Of a DNA stretch of 64,000 bases, positions 34,373-43,407 are shown piece after piece. The translations under genes were made by a program, and so were the position numbers. Position 1 is the stretch's first letter. Each line of letters starts with the position of its first letter. The notes beneath the pieces are model-generated. The model had not been told where the DNA came from. It was given only the letters and a program-made list of their open reading frames with translations, and ran no database searches. The stretch lies in contig JAGQSC010000017.1 in NCBI GenBank assembly GCA_020439745.1, positions 62,001 to 126,000 on the forward strand. Direction: 5' to 3'. The stretch is from Acidobacteriota bacterium (GTDB lineage Bacteria > Acidobacteriota > Holophagae > Acanthopleuribacterales > Acanthopleuribacteraceae).

Positions 34373-35948
34373 GATGGCCTCCGACACGGTCCAGAACCTG
34401 AACGAGATTCTGGGGAATCAACTGGCCGAACGCACAAAGGCTTGATTTAGAAATCCATAGCGCCTGCTCCTTCAATGCCAAAGGAGCGATTTTTCCCTTT
34501 TCGATCCATGAAAGTAGTCGGCGAGACCCCAGGCTACATGGCATACACTTGCCGCACGATTCTGCGGCCATGAACTGGACGAGATGATGAAACAGGGCTT
34601 CATAGTCTGTTCCATCCAGCAAGGCAACCACACCACCGTGGCCAAGTTGTATGCCGCGTTTTTGCATGGATTCAAATCCAATAGGCACATCAAAATCCGA
34701 TTTTTCGACCAGGGACCCCATGGGGCCGCCCAACAAAACACCTTCGAGAGATCGTCCCGCCCTGGCGCCACCAGCCGCATCGATCACTTCCTGGAGTGTT
34801 GTGCCAAATTCAACCTCGTAGATGCCAGGTCGGGCAAAGCCGTGATTGAGACACATGGCTTTGGTTCCTTTTGAGGTCTCCGTGCCCAATGACGAGAAAC
34901 GATCCGCACCCCAAAGTATGATCTGTGGCACGACGATGATCGTCTCCACGTTGTTGACCACTGTAGGTTTGCCAAATAGGCCACATTCCGTAGGATAGGG
35001 TGGGCGCAATCTTACTTCTCCCCGTTGGCCTTCGATGGATTGCAACATCGCGGTTTCTTCACCACACACGTAGCTTCCCATACCCGAAACGACTTCAACC
35101 TGCAGGCTGAACTCGCTGCCCATGACCGAATCGCCTAGGATGCCGGCTTGTTGTGCTTCAAGGATCGCTTGCTCCAAGCGAATGCGTGCCAATGGATATT
35201 CGGACCGAACATAAATCAGACCATGATGGGCACCAATCGCATACGCACACAAGGCCAAACCCTCTAGCACGGCATGTGGATCCTGTTCCATCAAGACCCG
35301 ATCGACGAAGGACCCGGGATCACCTTCGTCGCCGTTGACCACCGCAAATCTCTTGTCTGAACGGAACGCCGCGCAGGCTGCCCACTTTTGGCCCACGCGG
35401 AATCCTGCGCCGCCTCTGCCTCTAAGATCAGCCTGACTGAGCTGATCGATGATCTGTGACGGCGTCGATTGCAGTGATCGCTTCAAAGCCGTGTAAACCT
35501 CTGCATTCAAGGCCTGCTTCAGCGTTGCATGATCGCCATTCATGATTCGTCGGGTCACTGCAGGTGTGGAAGCCAGGCAAAATACGGGGCAAGGTGGTGC
35601 CTCTTCAGGATCTCGAAACCCATCATGGCCATTGGCAAGAACCGTCCGATCGAGGATCTGACCATTGGCCGCCAATGCGTTAGGCGCTTCGTAACAACGT
35701 CCCAGACAATAGACATGTCTTCCTAGATCGCGTTTTCCCTGCCTGGCCAGCCTACAGGATGTACCCTCACATATGCGCACGGCATTCGGGTCCTGGTGTA
35801 AGTCATCATAAAAGGAAACCAGACCGCGAATGTGTGCCCCTGACACGTTAAATTCGAGGGCTAACTCTTGCAGCGCCTTTTCGTCTAGGGAACCGTCTTG
35901 AATCAACCTCGCCTTGATGGCTGGTAGGATCGCCTGTTGCACGTGCAT
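34365..35948 (-). CDS. NAD-dependent formate dehydrogenase diaphorase subunit (NuoE-NuoF fusion)
   Basis: A 527-residue protein. The N-terminal ~130 residues are a NuoE-like thioredoxin-fold [2Fe-2S] domain (ICEGTSCRLARQGKRDLG, then YCLGRCYEAPNAL). A NuoF-like part follows with the NADH/FMN sites GRGGAGFRVGQKWAAC and FAVVNGDEGDPGSFVDRVLMEQDPH, an SLBB segment, and a C-terminal 4Fe-4S site ESCGKCMPCSLGSRRLL. In Cupriavidus-type enzymes these are separate FdsG and FdsB; here they are one protein. It passes electrons from formate to NAD+. The start at 35948 has AGAGGTGATCCAC before it; an ATG 13 codons earlier has no ribosome site. No fdhD-type sulfurtransferase gene lies in the window. Confidence 0.92.
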   Translation of the reverse strand: MHVQQAILPAIKARLIQDGSLDEKALQELALEFNVSGAHIRGLVSFYDDLHQDPNAVRICEGTSCRLARQGKRDLGRHVYCLGRCYEAPNALAANGQILDRTVLANGHDGFRDPEEAPPCPVFCLASTPAVTRRIMNGDHATLKQALNAEVYTALKRSLQSTPSQIIDQLSQADLRGRGGAGFRVGQKWAACAAFRSDKRFAVVNGDEGDPGSFVDRVLMEQDPHAVLEGLALCAYAIGAHHGLIYVRSEYPLARIRLEQAILEAQQAGILGDSVMGSEFSLQVEVVSGMGSYVCGEETAMLQSIEGQRGEVRLRPPYPTECGLFGKPTVVNNVETIIVVPQIILWGADRFSSLGTETSKGTKAMCLNHGFARPGIYEVEFGTTLQEVIDAAGGARAGRSLEGVLLGGPMGSLVEKSDFDVPIGFESMQKRGIQLGHGGVVALLDGTDYEALFHHLVQFMAAESCGKCMPCSLGSRRLLSWIEKGKIAPLALKEQALWISKSSLCAFGQLIPQNLVQVLDRVGGHHA

Positions 35949-36007
35949 GTGGATCACCTCTATTGGTACACCTAAAACATGAGTCATGAGTCATGCTTTT
36001 GCAAGTG

Positions 36008-37342
36008 TTAGTGATCGAACGCCAACTCGACTGCTTCGGCGACATTACGCGCCATCCTCAAGTCCTCGCCCTGCAAATCGTCGCGCTGCGGACAGATCAT
36101 CCGCTTGAAGCCCAATTGGCGACATTCCTTGATTCTCAATTCGGTTTGACGCACGGCCCGCAATTCGCCTACCAAACCCACCTCACCAAAAGCCACAAGG
36201 TCGCTGGGCAGGGGTGTCCCGCGAATGGCGGATACCAAGGCAAGGGCCAGGCCCAGATCAAGTGCAGGTTCTCGCACACTGATGCCACCGACGACCGATG
36301 CAAAGAGATCGAGACCGGCACAATGGAGTCCAAGGTGTTTTTCGAGCACGGCAAACAACATAGCTGCCCGATTACTGTCCAGTCCGGTGGTGAGTCTTCG
36401 AGGTGTTCCGTATGCGGAATGACTGGCTAATACTTGGAGCTCAATCAGGAGCGGACGTGTGCCTTCCATACACGGAACTACGGCGCTTCCCGGTGCGTTC
36501 AGTGGTCGATGTGCCAGCAAAACCGCACTGGGGTTCTTCACTTCGATCAGTCCCATATCTGTCATGCGCCATATGCCCAATTCGCCAGTGGGACCAAACC
36601 GGTTCTTCTGAGCGCGAATTAGCCTCAGATCTTGCATCTTGTCACCTTCAAAATAAAACACACCATCGACCATGTGTTCCAGTGACTTGGGCCCTGCGAT
36701 GGATCCGTCCTTGGTGATATGACCGACTAAGACCGCTGTGATGTTGTTGGGTTTGCACAATTGCAACATGCGGGTCGTGATTTCGCGTATCTGTGCGAGT
36801 GAACCTGCTGGAGAATCACTTTCCATGACTGCCACTGTTTGCACGCTATCGATAATGATCAACTTGGGACGCATGTCGTTTGCAGTCTGTTCGATGGCTT
36901 CGAATCGGGTTTCAACCAATATTTGAAAACTGTTCCGCAGGTTCAAACGGTCACTTCTCAACTTAAGTTGAGGTGCCGATTCTTCGGCAGATACATACAA
37001 GACTCTGTGTTGAAGAGCCATGGCATCGGCCAGTTGCAACAAAATAGTGCTCTTGCCAATTCCGGGCTCACCGCCCAACAAGATGATGGAGCCTTCCATC
37101 AATCCGCCCCCCATGACCCGATCGAACTCGGCTATGCCACTGATAATCCGCTGCCCACCTGTCGATGGAAGTGACTGTATTGAAAGGGGTTCTGCTGATA
37201 CGTGGCCCAATGCAGCTGTTTTGGGCAAACTGCGTTGCTCACTGAGCGAGCCCCAACTCCCACATTCTGGGCACTGACCCATCCATTTGGGGTTCTCGTA
37301 TCCACATTGCTCGCATAAGAAACGGCTCTTTTGTTTTGCCAT
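36008..37342 (-). CDS. radA: DNA repair protein RadA (Sms)
   Basis: A 444-residue protein of the usual length. It has the N-terminal zinc finger Cys10-x2-Cys13...Cys24-x2-Cys27 (CEQCGYENPKWMGQCPECG), a RecA-like ATPase with Walker A GGEPGIGKST, Walker B LIIIDSVQTV, the RadA-specific KNRFGPTGELG motif, and the C-terminal Lon-like domain (LGLALALVSAIRGTPLPSDLVAFGEVGLVGELRAV). It is a DnaB-type helicase that extends D-loops during recombination repair. It stands alone, facing away from the lipoprotein gene at 37484. Confidence 0.97.
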   Translation of the reverse strand: MAKQKSRFLCEQCGYENPKWMGQCPECGSWGSLSEQRSLPKTAALGHVSAEPLSIQSLPSTGGQRIISGIAEFDRVMGGGLMEGSIILLGGEPGIGKSTILLQLADAMALQHRVLYVSAEESAPQLKLRSDRLNLRNSFQILVETRFEAIEQTANDMRPKLIIIDSVQTVAVMESDSPAGSLAQIREITTRMLQLCKPNNITAVLVGHITKDGSIAGPKSLEHMVDGVFYFEGDKMQDLRLIRAQKNRFGPTGELGIWRMTDMGLIEVKNPSAVLLAHRPLNAPGSAVVPCMEGTRPLLIELQVLASHSAYGTPRRLTTGLDSNRAAMLFAVLEKHLGLHCAGLDLFASVVGGISVREPALDLGLALALVSAIRGTPLPSDLVAFGEVGLVGELRAVRQTELRIKECRQLGFKRMICPQRDDLQGEDLRMARNVAEAVELAFDH

Positions 37343-37483
37343 AAAACTACCGATAAGATGAGTGGACGCCGTTGGTCTTTTTTGAATTGGTATTCGAGGG
37401 ATTGATGATTGGTCTGAAGTTCGCGTTGCGAATTATAGTACAATTAGTTAAGTAACCACAGTTTTTCATGAGGAGGGAAACGC

Positions 37484-38071
37484 GTGAAAAAAACGCTGTT
37501 GGGTTTGTTAGCAGGAATTGCGTTGTTCATTGGCTGCGGATCTGAAAACAAATTAGCCAAAATCAACGAACTGCAAGCAGCGGGCAACCTCCGCGATGCT
37601 GCAAAAGTATATAAGGAATGGGTCGATTCATCGAAGAATCCAAATATAGAACGTGACTATATTAAGTTCCTTTTCGATAATAAGCTTTTTTTGGATTTCA
37701 GCAAGGAAGTGCGTTCTTATTTGGAGCGGTTCCCCCAGGACACGGATGTTAAAGAACTGCAGTTTGAATATTATGCGCGTCTTGCGCGTGACGCTGAAAG
37801 AACCAACAACTATGAGGCCGCACTGGATTACATCGCTGCAAATCTTTTAGATCAGAATTATTCGGAATATAGAAAGTGGGAGTCACGCCAGACCACCATA
37901 TTGAGGAAGTGGTATCAAGAAGCTGCCGACAAAGGCGATATTTCAGAGCAGAAAAGCATTGTGACCAAAATGATCTCAAGGGGTTTTGACAACTTAGCGT
38001 CGTCTATTGCGCCTGAAATCTATCAAGAGATGCAGCAGCAAGTGCAAGATGCGCAAAGTGGAGCACAATAG
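37484..38071 (+). CDS. Lipoprotein of unknown function
   Basis: A 195-residue protein with a clear lipoprotein signal: MKKTLLGLLAGIALFIGC, with Cys18 as lipidation site. The mature part is helical with two TPR-like pairs (NELQAAGNLRDAAKVYKEWVDSSKNPN; ARDAERTNNYEAALDYIAANL) and a Gln-rich end (EMQQQVQDAQSGAQ). GAGGAGGG precedes the start, and an AT-rich stretch with TACAAT (37439-37444) upstream may be the -10 box. It is lower in GC than its neighbours. It could be an assembly or scaffold lipoprotein; no motif tells more. The last base abuts the convergent acyltransferase gene. Confidence 0.8.
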   Translation: MKKTLLGLLAGIALFIGCGSENKLAKINELQAAGNLRDAAKVYKEWVDSSKNPNIERDYIKFLFDNKLFLDFSKEVRSYLERFPQDTDVKELQFEYYARLARDAERTNNYEAALDYIAANLLDQNYSEYRKWESRQTTILRKWYQEAADKGDISEQKSIVTKMISRGFDNLASSIAPEIYQEMQQQVQDAQSGAQ

Positions 38072-39019
38072 TCAACTGGCTTGACTGTGGGTTGGTTTGG
38101 TGACTTCTTGTTCAAAGAAGGGATAAAACGAATACCATTGTTCGGGGTACTGTTTTACAACATCTTCCAGACACCGCAAATATTGATTGAGTAGGTGTCG
38201 TGCACGTTGTTCTCTTGGTCCCGTACGCGTCACATCTAAAGCGGGATAGGTGATGATGCGATATTTTCCCGGTTGCTTGTCAAACACAAAAAACACGGGG
38301 ATCACCGGTGCGCGAGCTGAAAGGGCCAACTGATAAGGTCCCAGCGGGAAGGGACATTGACGCCCGAAGAACTCGGCAGTAATTCCTCGGTCGTTGAAAT
38401 CACGATCGCCCTGAAGGGCAATCAATTCGCCTTCCTCCAAGGCCCGCAAGACTGGGAGCGCCGAAAACAGACTGCGGTCGACTGGCACTTCATTGACGCG
38501 TCCAAATCCGCGAAACTTGGATCGGTAATGTTCCACGATGTTAAATCGATCACGGACATAAACAATGTTGGTGGGACGTCCAATCTGGCTGACAAATAAG
38601 CCGCCCAATTCCCAATTCCCCATATGGCCAGTGATTAGGATGGCGCCCTGTTTGCCAATCTGCTCGAAGACGCGGTAATAGGCATCGTGATTGACGATGT
38701 GGTCCCATATTTCTTCAGGCGCTAATTTGGCATAGCGAAAGAATTCAATCCAATAACGGCTGTGGTAATCCATCATCCGTTTGGCCATGGCGCGGTATTC
38801 CTTTTTCTTCCTTCCTGGAACAATAATTTCGTAGTTTCCTGCAATAGCGTCGAAGTATCGAGGTTTGACGAGCGCAAACAAACGCATAAAGAAACGCGCA
38901 ACAGGGTCGATGAGCCAAGGCACACGCACCAACACCAAGAAGATGGGAAACCAGAAATCGAAAAACTTTTGATAAAAGGCCAGCAAGCGGGGTCCCGCCA
39001 CAGCCATCTTGTCTTGCAA
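38072..39019 (-). CDS. LpxL/HtrB-family lipid A type acyltransferase
   Basis: A 315-residue protein with an N-terminal hydrophobic segment (FFDFWFPIFLVLVRVPWLIDP) and the family motif GHMGNWELGG at ~134-143 (His-x4-Glu catalytic pair), then NIVYVRDRFN..., ALQGDRDFNDRGITAEFFGR and PVIPVFFVFD. These are the blocks of the LpxL/LpxM acyltransferases that add secondary acyl chains to lipid A at the inner face of the inner membrane. It starts with TTG at 39019 (GGGGGCG upstream); an ATG at 39007 is possible. No lpx neighbours are visible. It could also acylate another glycolipid. Confidence 0.85.
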   Translation of the reverse strand: MQDKMAVAGPRLLAFYQKFFDFWFPIFLVLVRVPWLIDPVARFFMRLFALVKPRYFDAIAGNYEIIVPGRKKKEYRAMAKRMMDYHSRYWIEFFRYAKLAPEEIWDHIVNHDAYYRVFEQIGKQGAILITGHMGNWELGGLFVSQIGRPTNIVYVRDRFNIVEHYRSKFRGFGRVNEVPVDRSLFSALPVLRALEEGELIALQGDRDFNDRGITAEFFGRQCPFPLGPYQLALSARAPVIPVFFVFDKQPGKYRIITYPALDVTRTGPREQRARHLLNQYLRCLEDVVKQYPEQWYSFYPFFEQEVTKPTHSQAS

Positions 39020-39139
39020 GTCCAGCGCCCCCAGCTGCTCAAGTGCTAAGTCCCATTATAACGCGCATTAAACCCGGCGCGACGTGCGATTGTCTTTCCA
39101 ATGACTGGGTCATCATCGACCAAATCAAAGGAGATCCCC

Positions 39140-39691
39140 ATGAGAGGAATCATTGTTGTGTTCATCGGATCCATCATCACATTTGCATTCACCAACACCG
39201 TGCAACCGGGCGACGAATCACTTCGCGAAAACCCGGATGTCGTTTTTATTAAACAGTGGCACATGGAACAAAAAGCCGCGGAGGTTGCGGGGCAGTTACA
39301 TCTTAGCCAGGCACAAATACAAACCTTGCGAGACGTAAAGGCGCAAATGGAGCAGATCAAAGCAGAATCTGAGTCACAGAAAAAGCAGACAGAGGCTCAA
39401 TTGGCTCAGCTTGCGAAACAGATTCGTGGTCAGATTGAGCAGAACGGTGAGGTGGACGATAACCTGGAAAAGCAGATGCGCGGGTTGAGACATGATTTGA
39501 GGCAACTACGCGAGGCGACGCGGCTGAGGATTCGTTTGGCGGGAATGCCCCTCAAAGATCTGCTCTCAGATGATCAACGAGCCGCCCTCGAGGAGCATCG
39601 AGGAAGTCAGCGCGAACATCGAGGGAAGCGGGAACATGTTCGGGTTGCCCGATTTCTTCTGAGCGATGCGTTTCTAAACCAATTTCAGTGA
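39140..39691 (+). CDS. Spy/CpxP-like periplasmic helical protein
   Basis: A 183-residue exported protein (MRGIIVVFIGSIITFAFTNT leader). The mature part is charged and helical: LSQAQIQTLRDVKAQMEQIK recalls the LTxxQ motif of Spy/CpxP-like chaperones, a long coiled-coil follows (ESQKKQTEAQLAQLAKQIRG), and a second LSDDQRAALEEHRGSQREH box occurs near the end. The start at 39140 follows AAAGGAG; an earlier in-frame ATG at 39101 would put charged residues before the leader. A periplasmic chaperone or metal-stress sensor is inferred. Confidence 0.7.
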   Translation: MRGIIVVFIGSIITFAFTNTVQPGDESLRENPDVVFIKQWHMEQKAAEVAGQLHLSQAQIQTLRDVKAQMEQIKAESESQKKQTEAQLAQLAKQIRGQIEQNGEVDDNLEKQMRGLRHDLRQLREATRLRIRLAGMPLKDLLSDDQRAALEEHRGSQREHRGKREHVRVARFLLSDAFLNQFQ

Positions 39692-39700
39692 TCCCATAGC

Positions 39701-39727
39701 AAACGCCCCAAGAACAATGGGGCGTTT
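39701..39727. terminator. Hairpin between convergent genes, probable bidirectional terminator
   Basis: AAACGCCCCA (39701-39710) pairs perfectly with TGGGGCGTTT (39718-39727) over a 7-base loop. The A-rich left arm and T-rich right arm give a U-tract in both directions. It lies between the stop at 39691 (plus) and the stop at 39732 (minus). Confidence 0.8.
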
Positions 39728-39731
39728 GCGT

Positions 39732-41030
39732 TTAGGGTGCGAGGGATGCATTGAAAAGGCTCAACAGGCTGGCTATGTTTAGGCCTGGCCAGTTCGCAAC
39801 CTCCTCACGAAACGTATGATACGCATCTGTTTCAAAAACCAATGCTGTGCCGGGGGAAAGAGAGCCCATGTAAAGCCTCTGATTATGGGGGCCAATCGTG
39901 ACTCGAGTCGTACTGATTAGATCGATGATTGCATTGGGATCGGATAGATCGGCACAAAGGTCACTGAACGGAGTCAGCATGCCGTTTGATGAGTTGCGGT
40001 CCATTTGAACGATGGCGGCATGCCAAGGTACGGTTGCGTAGAGGTACTGACCATCCAGACTGACACCTACCCCTGCGTCACTGGCCACACCGCCACAATT
40101 GATCGGGAAGTTGAAGTCTACCGGTGAGATGGTTTCCAAATAGGTGAGCGCGCCAGTTGCGGGGTTTCGCGAGAAGACGGCAAGCCAGTCGTCAAATCCG
40201 GAAGTGCAAAATGGGGCTGACGGTGCACCGTATTGACCGACCGCATAGACATTGAGTCCATCGGGACTGATGGCCAGTTCGTTGGCACATCCCAAGCCGT
40301 CAATGCCTCCCACGCCATCAAAATATGATGCTACGAACGCCAACGCACCGGTGATGGGATCTCTTGAAAAGGCTGCCAATGCTTGGTCTGTTTCTGCGGC
40401 TGCATAGACGTGGTTGCCATCTGGCGACACACAGATGTCCTCCACGCCATCCAGACCCGTAATGATTCCGCTCAAATTGGTATAGACCCCTATCAGGGCC
40501 AAAGCGCCTGTCATCGTATCTCGTGAAAAAGCGACGATGGAATCGTCGCTCCGGGCACCTACGTATACATGATTGCCGTCAGGACTGATATCCACCGACA
40601 TGGCGCCACCCAAGCCATTAAAGGACCCTCCGGTGTCCAGATCGAAGATGGCTTGTACCAGTGTCAAGGCGCCCGATACACTGTCCCGGGAAAACACCGT
40701 CACCGCGCTATCTGTGAGTGCTGCGGTGTAGACGTGTTTGCCGTCAGGACTTACTACAACACCGCGAACTGATGCGAGGCTGGTTATGGGTGCCATGCCG
40801 TCCTGGTGGGCTTCCACAAAAGTGAGCTCTCCCGAAAAGTGATCGATGGCAAAGACCGTCAATCCATGATCCAAAGAACCAGGCACGTAACAATGTCTTC
40901 CGTCGGGGCTCACGGCTAGGCCATGGGCCCCGCGCATCCATTCTAGTCCTGGGTCTCCATCTGCTTTGCGATCTGCGAGGTGGATCTGTCCAAATAACAA
41001 CGGACTCAAAAGTAAAGATAGATATTTCAT
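39732..41030 (-). CDS. Secreted lactonase-type (YVTN) beta-propeller protein
   Basis: A 432-residue protein with a signal peptide (MKYLSLLLSPLLFGQIHLA). At least five nearly identical blades of about 55 residues follow the pattern GVVVSPDGKHVYTAALTDSAV / VFSRDSVSGALTLVQ; DISPDGNHVYVGARSDDSIV / AFSRDTMTGALALIG; CVSPDGNHVYAAAETDQAL / AFSRDPITGALAFVA. This is the 7-bladed lactonase/YVTN fold. The close similarity between blades suggests recent internal duplication. No lactonase residues are evident. The protein probably binds or displays something at the surface. It has its own hairpin terminator and a 219-bp AT-rich region upstream (41031-41249) with TATAAA repeats. Confidence 0.85.
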   Translation of the reverse strand: MKYLSLLLSPLLFGQIHLADRKADGDPGLEWMRGAHGLAVSPDGRHCYVPGSLDHGLTVFAIDHFSGELTFVEAHQDGMAPITSLASVRGVVVSPDGKHVYTAALTDSAVTVFSRDSVSGALTLVQAIFDLDTGGSFNGLGGAMSVDISPDGNHVYVGARSDDSIVAFSRDTMTGALALIGVYTNLSGIITGLDGVEDICVSPDGNHVYAAAETDQALAAFSRDPITGALAFVASYFDGVGGIDGLGCANELAISPDGLNVYAVGQYGAPSAPFCTSGFDDWLAVFSRNPATGALTYLETISPVDFNFPINCGGVASDAGVGVSLDGQYLYATVPWHAAIVQMDRNSSNGMLTPFSDLCADLSDPNAIIDLISTTRVTIGPHNQRLYMGSLSPGTALVFETDAYHTFREEVANWPGLNIASLLSLFNASLAP

Positions 41031-41249
41031 TCCTTCACCTCAGGTGTGGTTGACAATCGTGTTTTTTGTTGAACGCCGTCAAACCATGCTGCCTCAGTTG
41101 TCCCTATTTTCGATAGGCATGTATGTTTCATCGGCAGGGTTCGATTTGCCATTAGTCACCCAAATGCATGACTTTTGTCACTCGGCAACAATTGTGTTGC
41201 GTGTTAGTTTTTATAAAATTTAATAAAATTTGGTTAAGGCTGGCAGCAC

Positions 41250-42548
41250 ATGACTTGTCTAATCATTGGTCATGTTGACCACAATCACGCGCGGATCTGG
41301 GTGCGTGGTGGCCAACGGGAGCCTTTTGCGTACCTCAACATTCGGATGCACGGTGCGCCGTGGCGACGGGCCCTGATCATGAACCTCGAGGAGCGTCACT
41401 TCTTTACGGGGGTCTTTGAGGTGGATGGGTTGGATCCGGACACATCGTTTCACTGTCGTGTGCGATTCGGAAATGCGCCCAAGCTCGACGAGTCCCAACT
41501 CACTGTGCCTGAAGATGGGGAAGGATCGTTCACGACAAAGCCGGTGCCCGGACATCACAAGCCATTTTCCTTTTTGCTTGGCAGCTGTAATCTGCACAGT
41601 TTGGGTTCTGTGTCCAAGCCAGGGCCGGCGTTTGCCCGAATTCAAGAGCTGGTCGAGGAGCGAGATCCAGCGTTCGTCATGTATTGCGGTGATCAGATCT
41701 ACGCCGATATTCCCCGTGACCCCTTTCCCGATGATGGTCACTTCCGGCGCAAGTATCTGGACGCCTGGGATGACTGCCGCGAGATGAGACGGTTATTGAC
41801 TCGTTTGCCGCATTACATGATTCTGGATGACCACGAGATATTCAATGATTTCGCCAATGATGTGGCTCATGAGCAGTGTGATGCCGTGAGGGATGTGGCG
41901 ATTAAGGTCTATCGCGAGTTCCAGCACATTCACAATCCACAAACCTACGGTTCTGAGTTTCTGCATTATGCGTTTCAGCATGGGCAAGCCCACTTCTTCG
42001 TGATGGACACGCGCAGTGAACGTTATCTGGCATCAGGACCCCAGATGATAGACCGAGAACAAATGGATCATTTCAAGCAGTGGCTGGTGGGCGTTGGCCC
42101 AAATGCTTACAAGTTTGTCGTTTCAAGTGTGCCGTTCGTCATGGATGTGGTGCGCTCCGAAGATAAGTGGTGCGGTGCCTCATATGTAAGACAACGCAAC
42201 GAGGTCATCGATTTCATTGCACAGAACCAGCTGCATCAGGTCGTATTCTTGACTGGCGACATGCACTGCTCTTATCAGGCGCACATGAATGTGACGAGTC
42301 CCGCTGGCGATCTGGTGATCCATGAGCTCATGTCCAGCCCGGTCAACCAACTAGGTAAGAGCAAAATCAGTAAATTTGAAGAAGACAACCCACATACAAC
42401 ACCGGGCGGCGTTTCTTATCAATCGCGATTCGATCAGTTCTATTCCGGCCACTCCAACGTGATGTTGGTGCAGGTCGATCAAACTGTGCGTTATGAGATT
42501 TACCGAACCAAGAAACGACGGGCGGCCGAGTGCGTGGGTCGTATCTGA
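41250..42548 (+). CDS. PhoD-like alkaline phosphatase/phosphodiesterase family protein
   Basis: A 432-residue protein. An N-terminal Ig-like domain (VDHNHARIWVRGG ... HFFTGVFEVDGLDPDTSFHCRVRF) is followed by the metallophosphatase domain: SFLLGSCNLHSLGSV, VMYCGDQIYADIP, YMILDDHEIFNDF, FLTGDMHCSYQAHM, in the order seen in PhoD. These carry the Asp, His and Cys metal ligands. No signal peptide is visible, so it may be cytoplasmic or use another route; many PhoD proteins are Tat-exported. TATAAA with AT-rich sequence lies upstream. It hydrolyses phosphate esters, by family. Confidence 0.85.
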   Translation: MTCLIIGHVDHNHARIWVRGGQREPFAYLNIRMHGAPWRRALIMNLEERHFFTGVFEVDGLDPDTSFHCRVRFGNAPKLDESQLTVPEDGEGSFTTKPVPGHHKPFSFLLGSCNLHSLGSVSKPGPAFARIQELVEERDPAFVMYCGDQIYADIPRDPFPDDGHFRRKYLDAWDDCREMRRLLTRLPHYMILDDHEIFNDFANDVAHEQCDAVRDVAIKVYREFQHIHNPQTYGSEFLHYAFQHGQAHFFVMDTRSERYLASGPQMIDREQMDHFKQWLVGVGPNAYKFVVSSVPFVMDVVRSEDKWCGASYVRQRNEVIDFIAQNQLHQVVFLTGDMHCSYQAHMNVTSPAGDLVIHELMSSPVNQLGKSKISKFEEDNPHTTPGGVSYQSRFDQFYSGHSNVMLVQVDQTVRYEIYRTKKRRAAECVGRI

Positions 42549-42569
42549 TGAATGGACCGAGGAGGAAAC

Positions 42570-43400
42570 ATGTGGATATTGTGGATGGCCTTTTTGGCCC
42601 AGGTTGATTTGAGCACTCTGGCTGCAAAGACGAATCTCGAAGCGAAGGACTTGGCCAGTTTGAATATGACCGACATGGCCAAGCTACGCGGCATGTTGGA
42701 CGGAACAAAATCGGAAGCCTTTAAGTTGGTCGATACGCGTCTGTTAGAAATGGTGAAGGACGAGGCCGATATCAAAAAGATCATCAAACTCAAGCAGGCT
42801 TTGGACGAGCACCAAGTCAAGCCCCAGGATGATCTGGTCAAGGCCATGAACAAAAAGATTGAAAGCGGCCAGGACCAATTGGTGGCTGATCTGATCAAAG
42901 GTGCCAAGCCGCTGACGGCTGTTTTGTTCTCGACCCAATCTCAAAATGAGTTTGAAGTGGTCAAAGGACCGTCTGGCGATGGCGTGATTAATCAGAAGAC
43001 TTCGGGCAAGACGGCGGGTCTTCTGCTTGCTTTTGAAGCACCCTTTGCTTATCCCAGAATACCTTTTAGCAAGGGTCGCATGCCCATCGGTGCCTGGTTC
43101 GGCGTGAGCTTGACCGATGGGCAAGGCAACGCAAACTCGAATTTCGGTTTGGCGGCAGGCCTATCTGTTGCCGTGCTTTCCAAAGGCAAGATCGATCAAC
43201 TGAAGAACGACTTCACTTTCAGTACCATCGATTCGGCTCGACTGCTGTTAGGTGCCATCTATAGTGATGTCCAGGTCTTGGGGTTCAAGCAATCTGGTGA
43301 ACGTTACCAGTTGGGGGATCGTTTCCCGCTGGGTGAGACTGTACCTACCGAACGGAGTAAAGACATCGCGTTCACGTTGGGGCTTGGATTCAGATTCTAA
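42570..43400 (+). CDS. Exported protein of unknown function
   Basis: A 276-residue protein, not recognised. It has a short uncharged leader (MWILWMAFLAQ) and a helical Lys/Asp-rich part (LEAKDLASLNMTDMAKLRGMLDGTKSEAFKLVDTRLLEMVKDEADIKKIIKLKQAL), then a beta-rich C-terminal half (GAWFGVSLTDGQGNANSNFGLAAGLSVAV ... IAFTLGLGFRF), ending in Phe like an outer-membrane barrel. GAGGAGG lies before the ATG at 42570; an ATG at 42552 lacks one. The C-terminal half could be a small barrel or membrane-linked domain. It lies 7 bp from the convergent sigma factor gene. Confidence 0.6.
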   Translation: MWILWMAFLAQVDLSTLAAKTNLEAKDLASLNMTDMAKLRGMLDGTKSEAFKLVDTRLLEMVKDEADIKKIIKLKQALDEHQVKPQDDLVKAMNKKIESGQDQLVADLIKGAKPLTAVLFSTQSQNEFEVVKGPSGDGVINQKTSGKTAGLLLAFEAPFAYPRIPFSKGRMPIGAWFGVSLTDGQGNANSNFGLAAGLSVAVLSKGKIDQLKNDFTFSTIDSARLLLGAIYSDVQVLGFKQSGERYQLGDRFPLGETVPTERSKDIAFTLGLGFRF

Positions 43401-43407
43401 GAATTTC

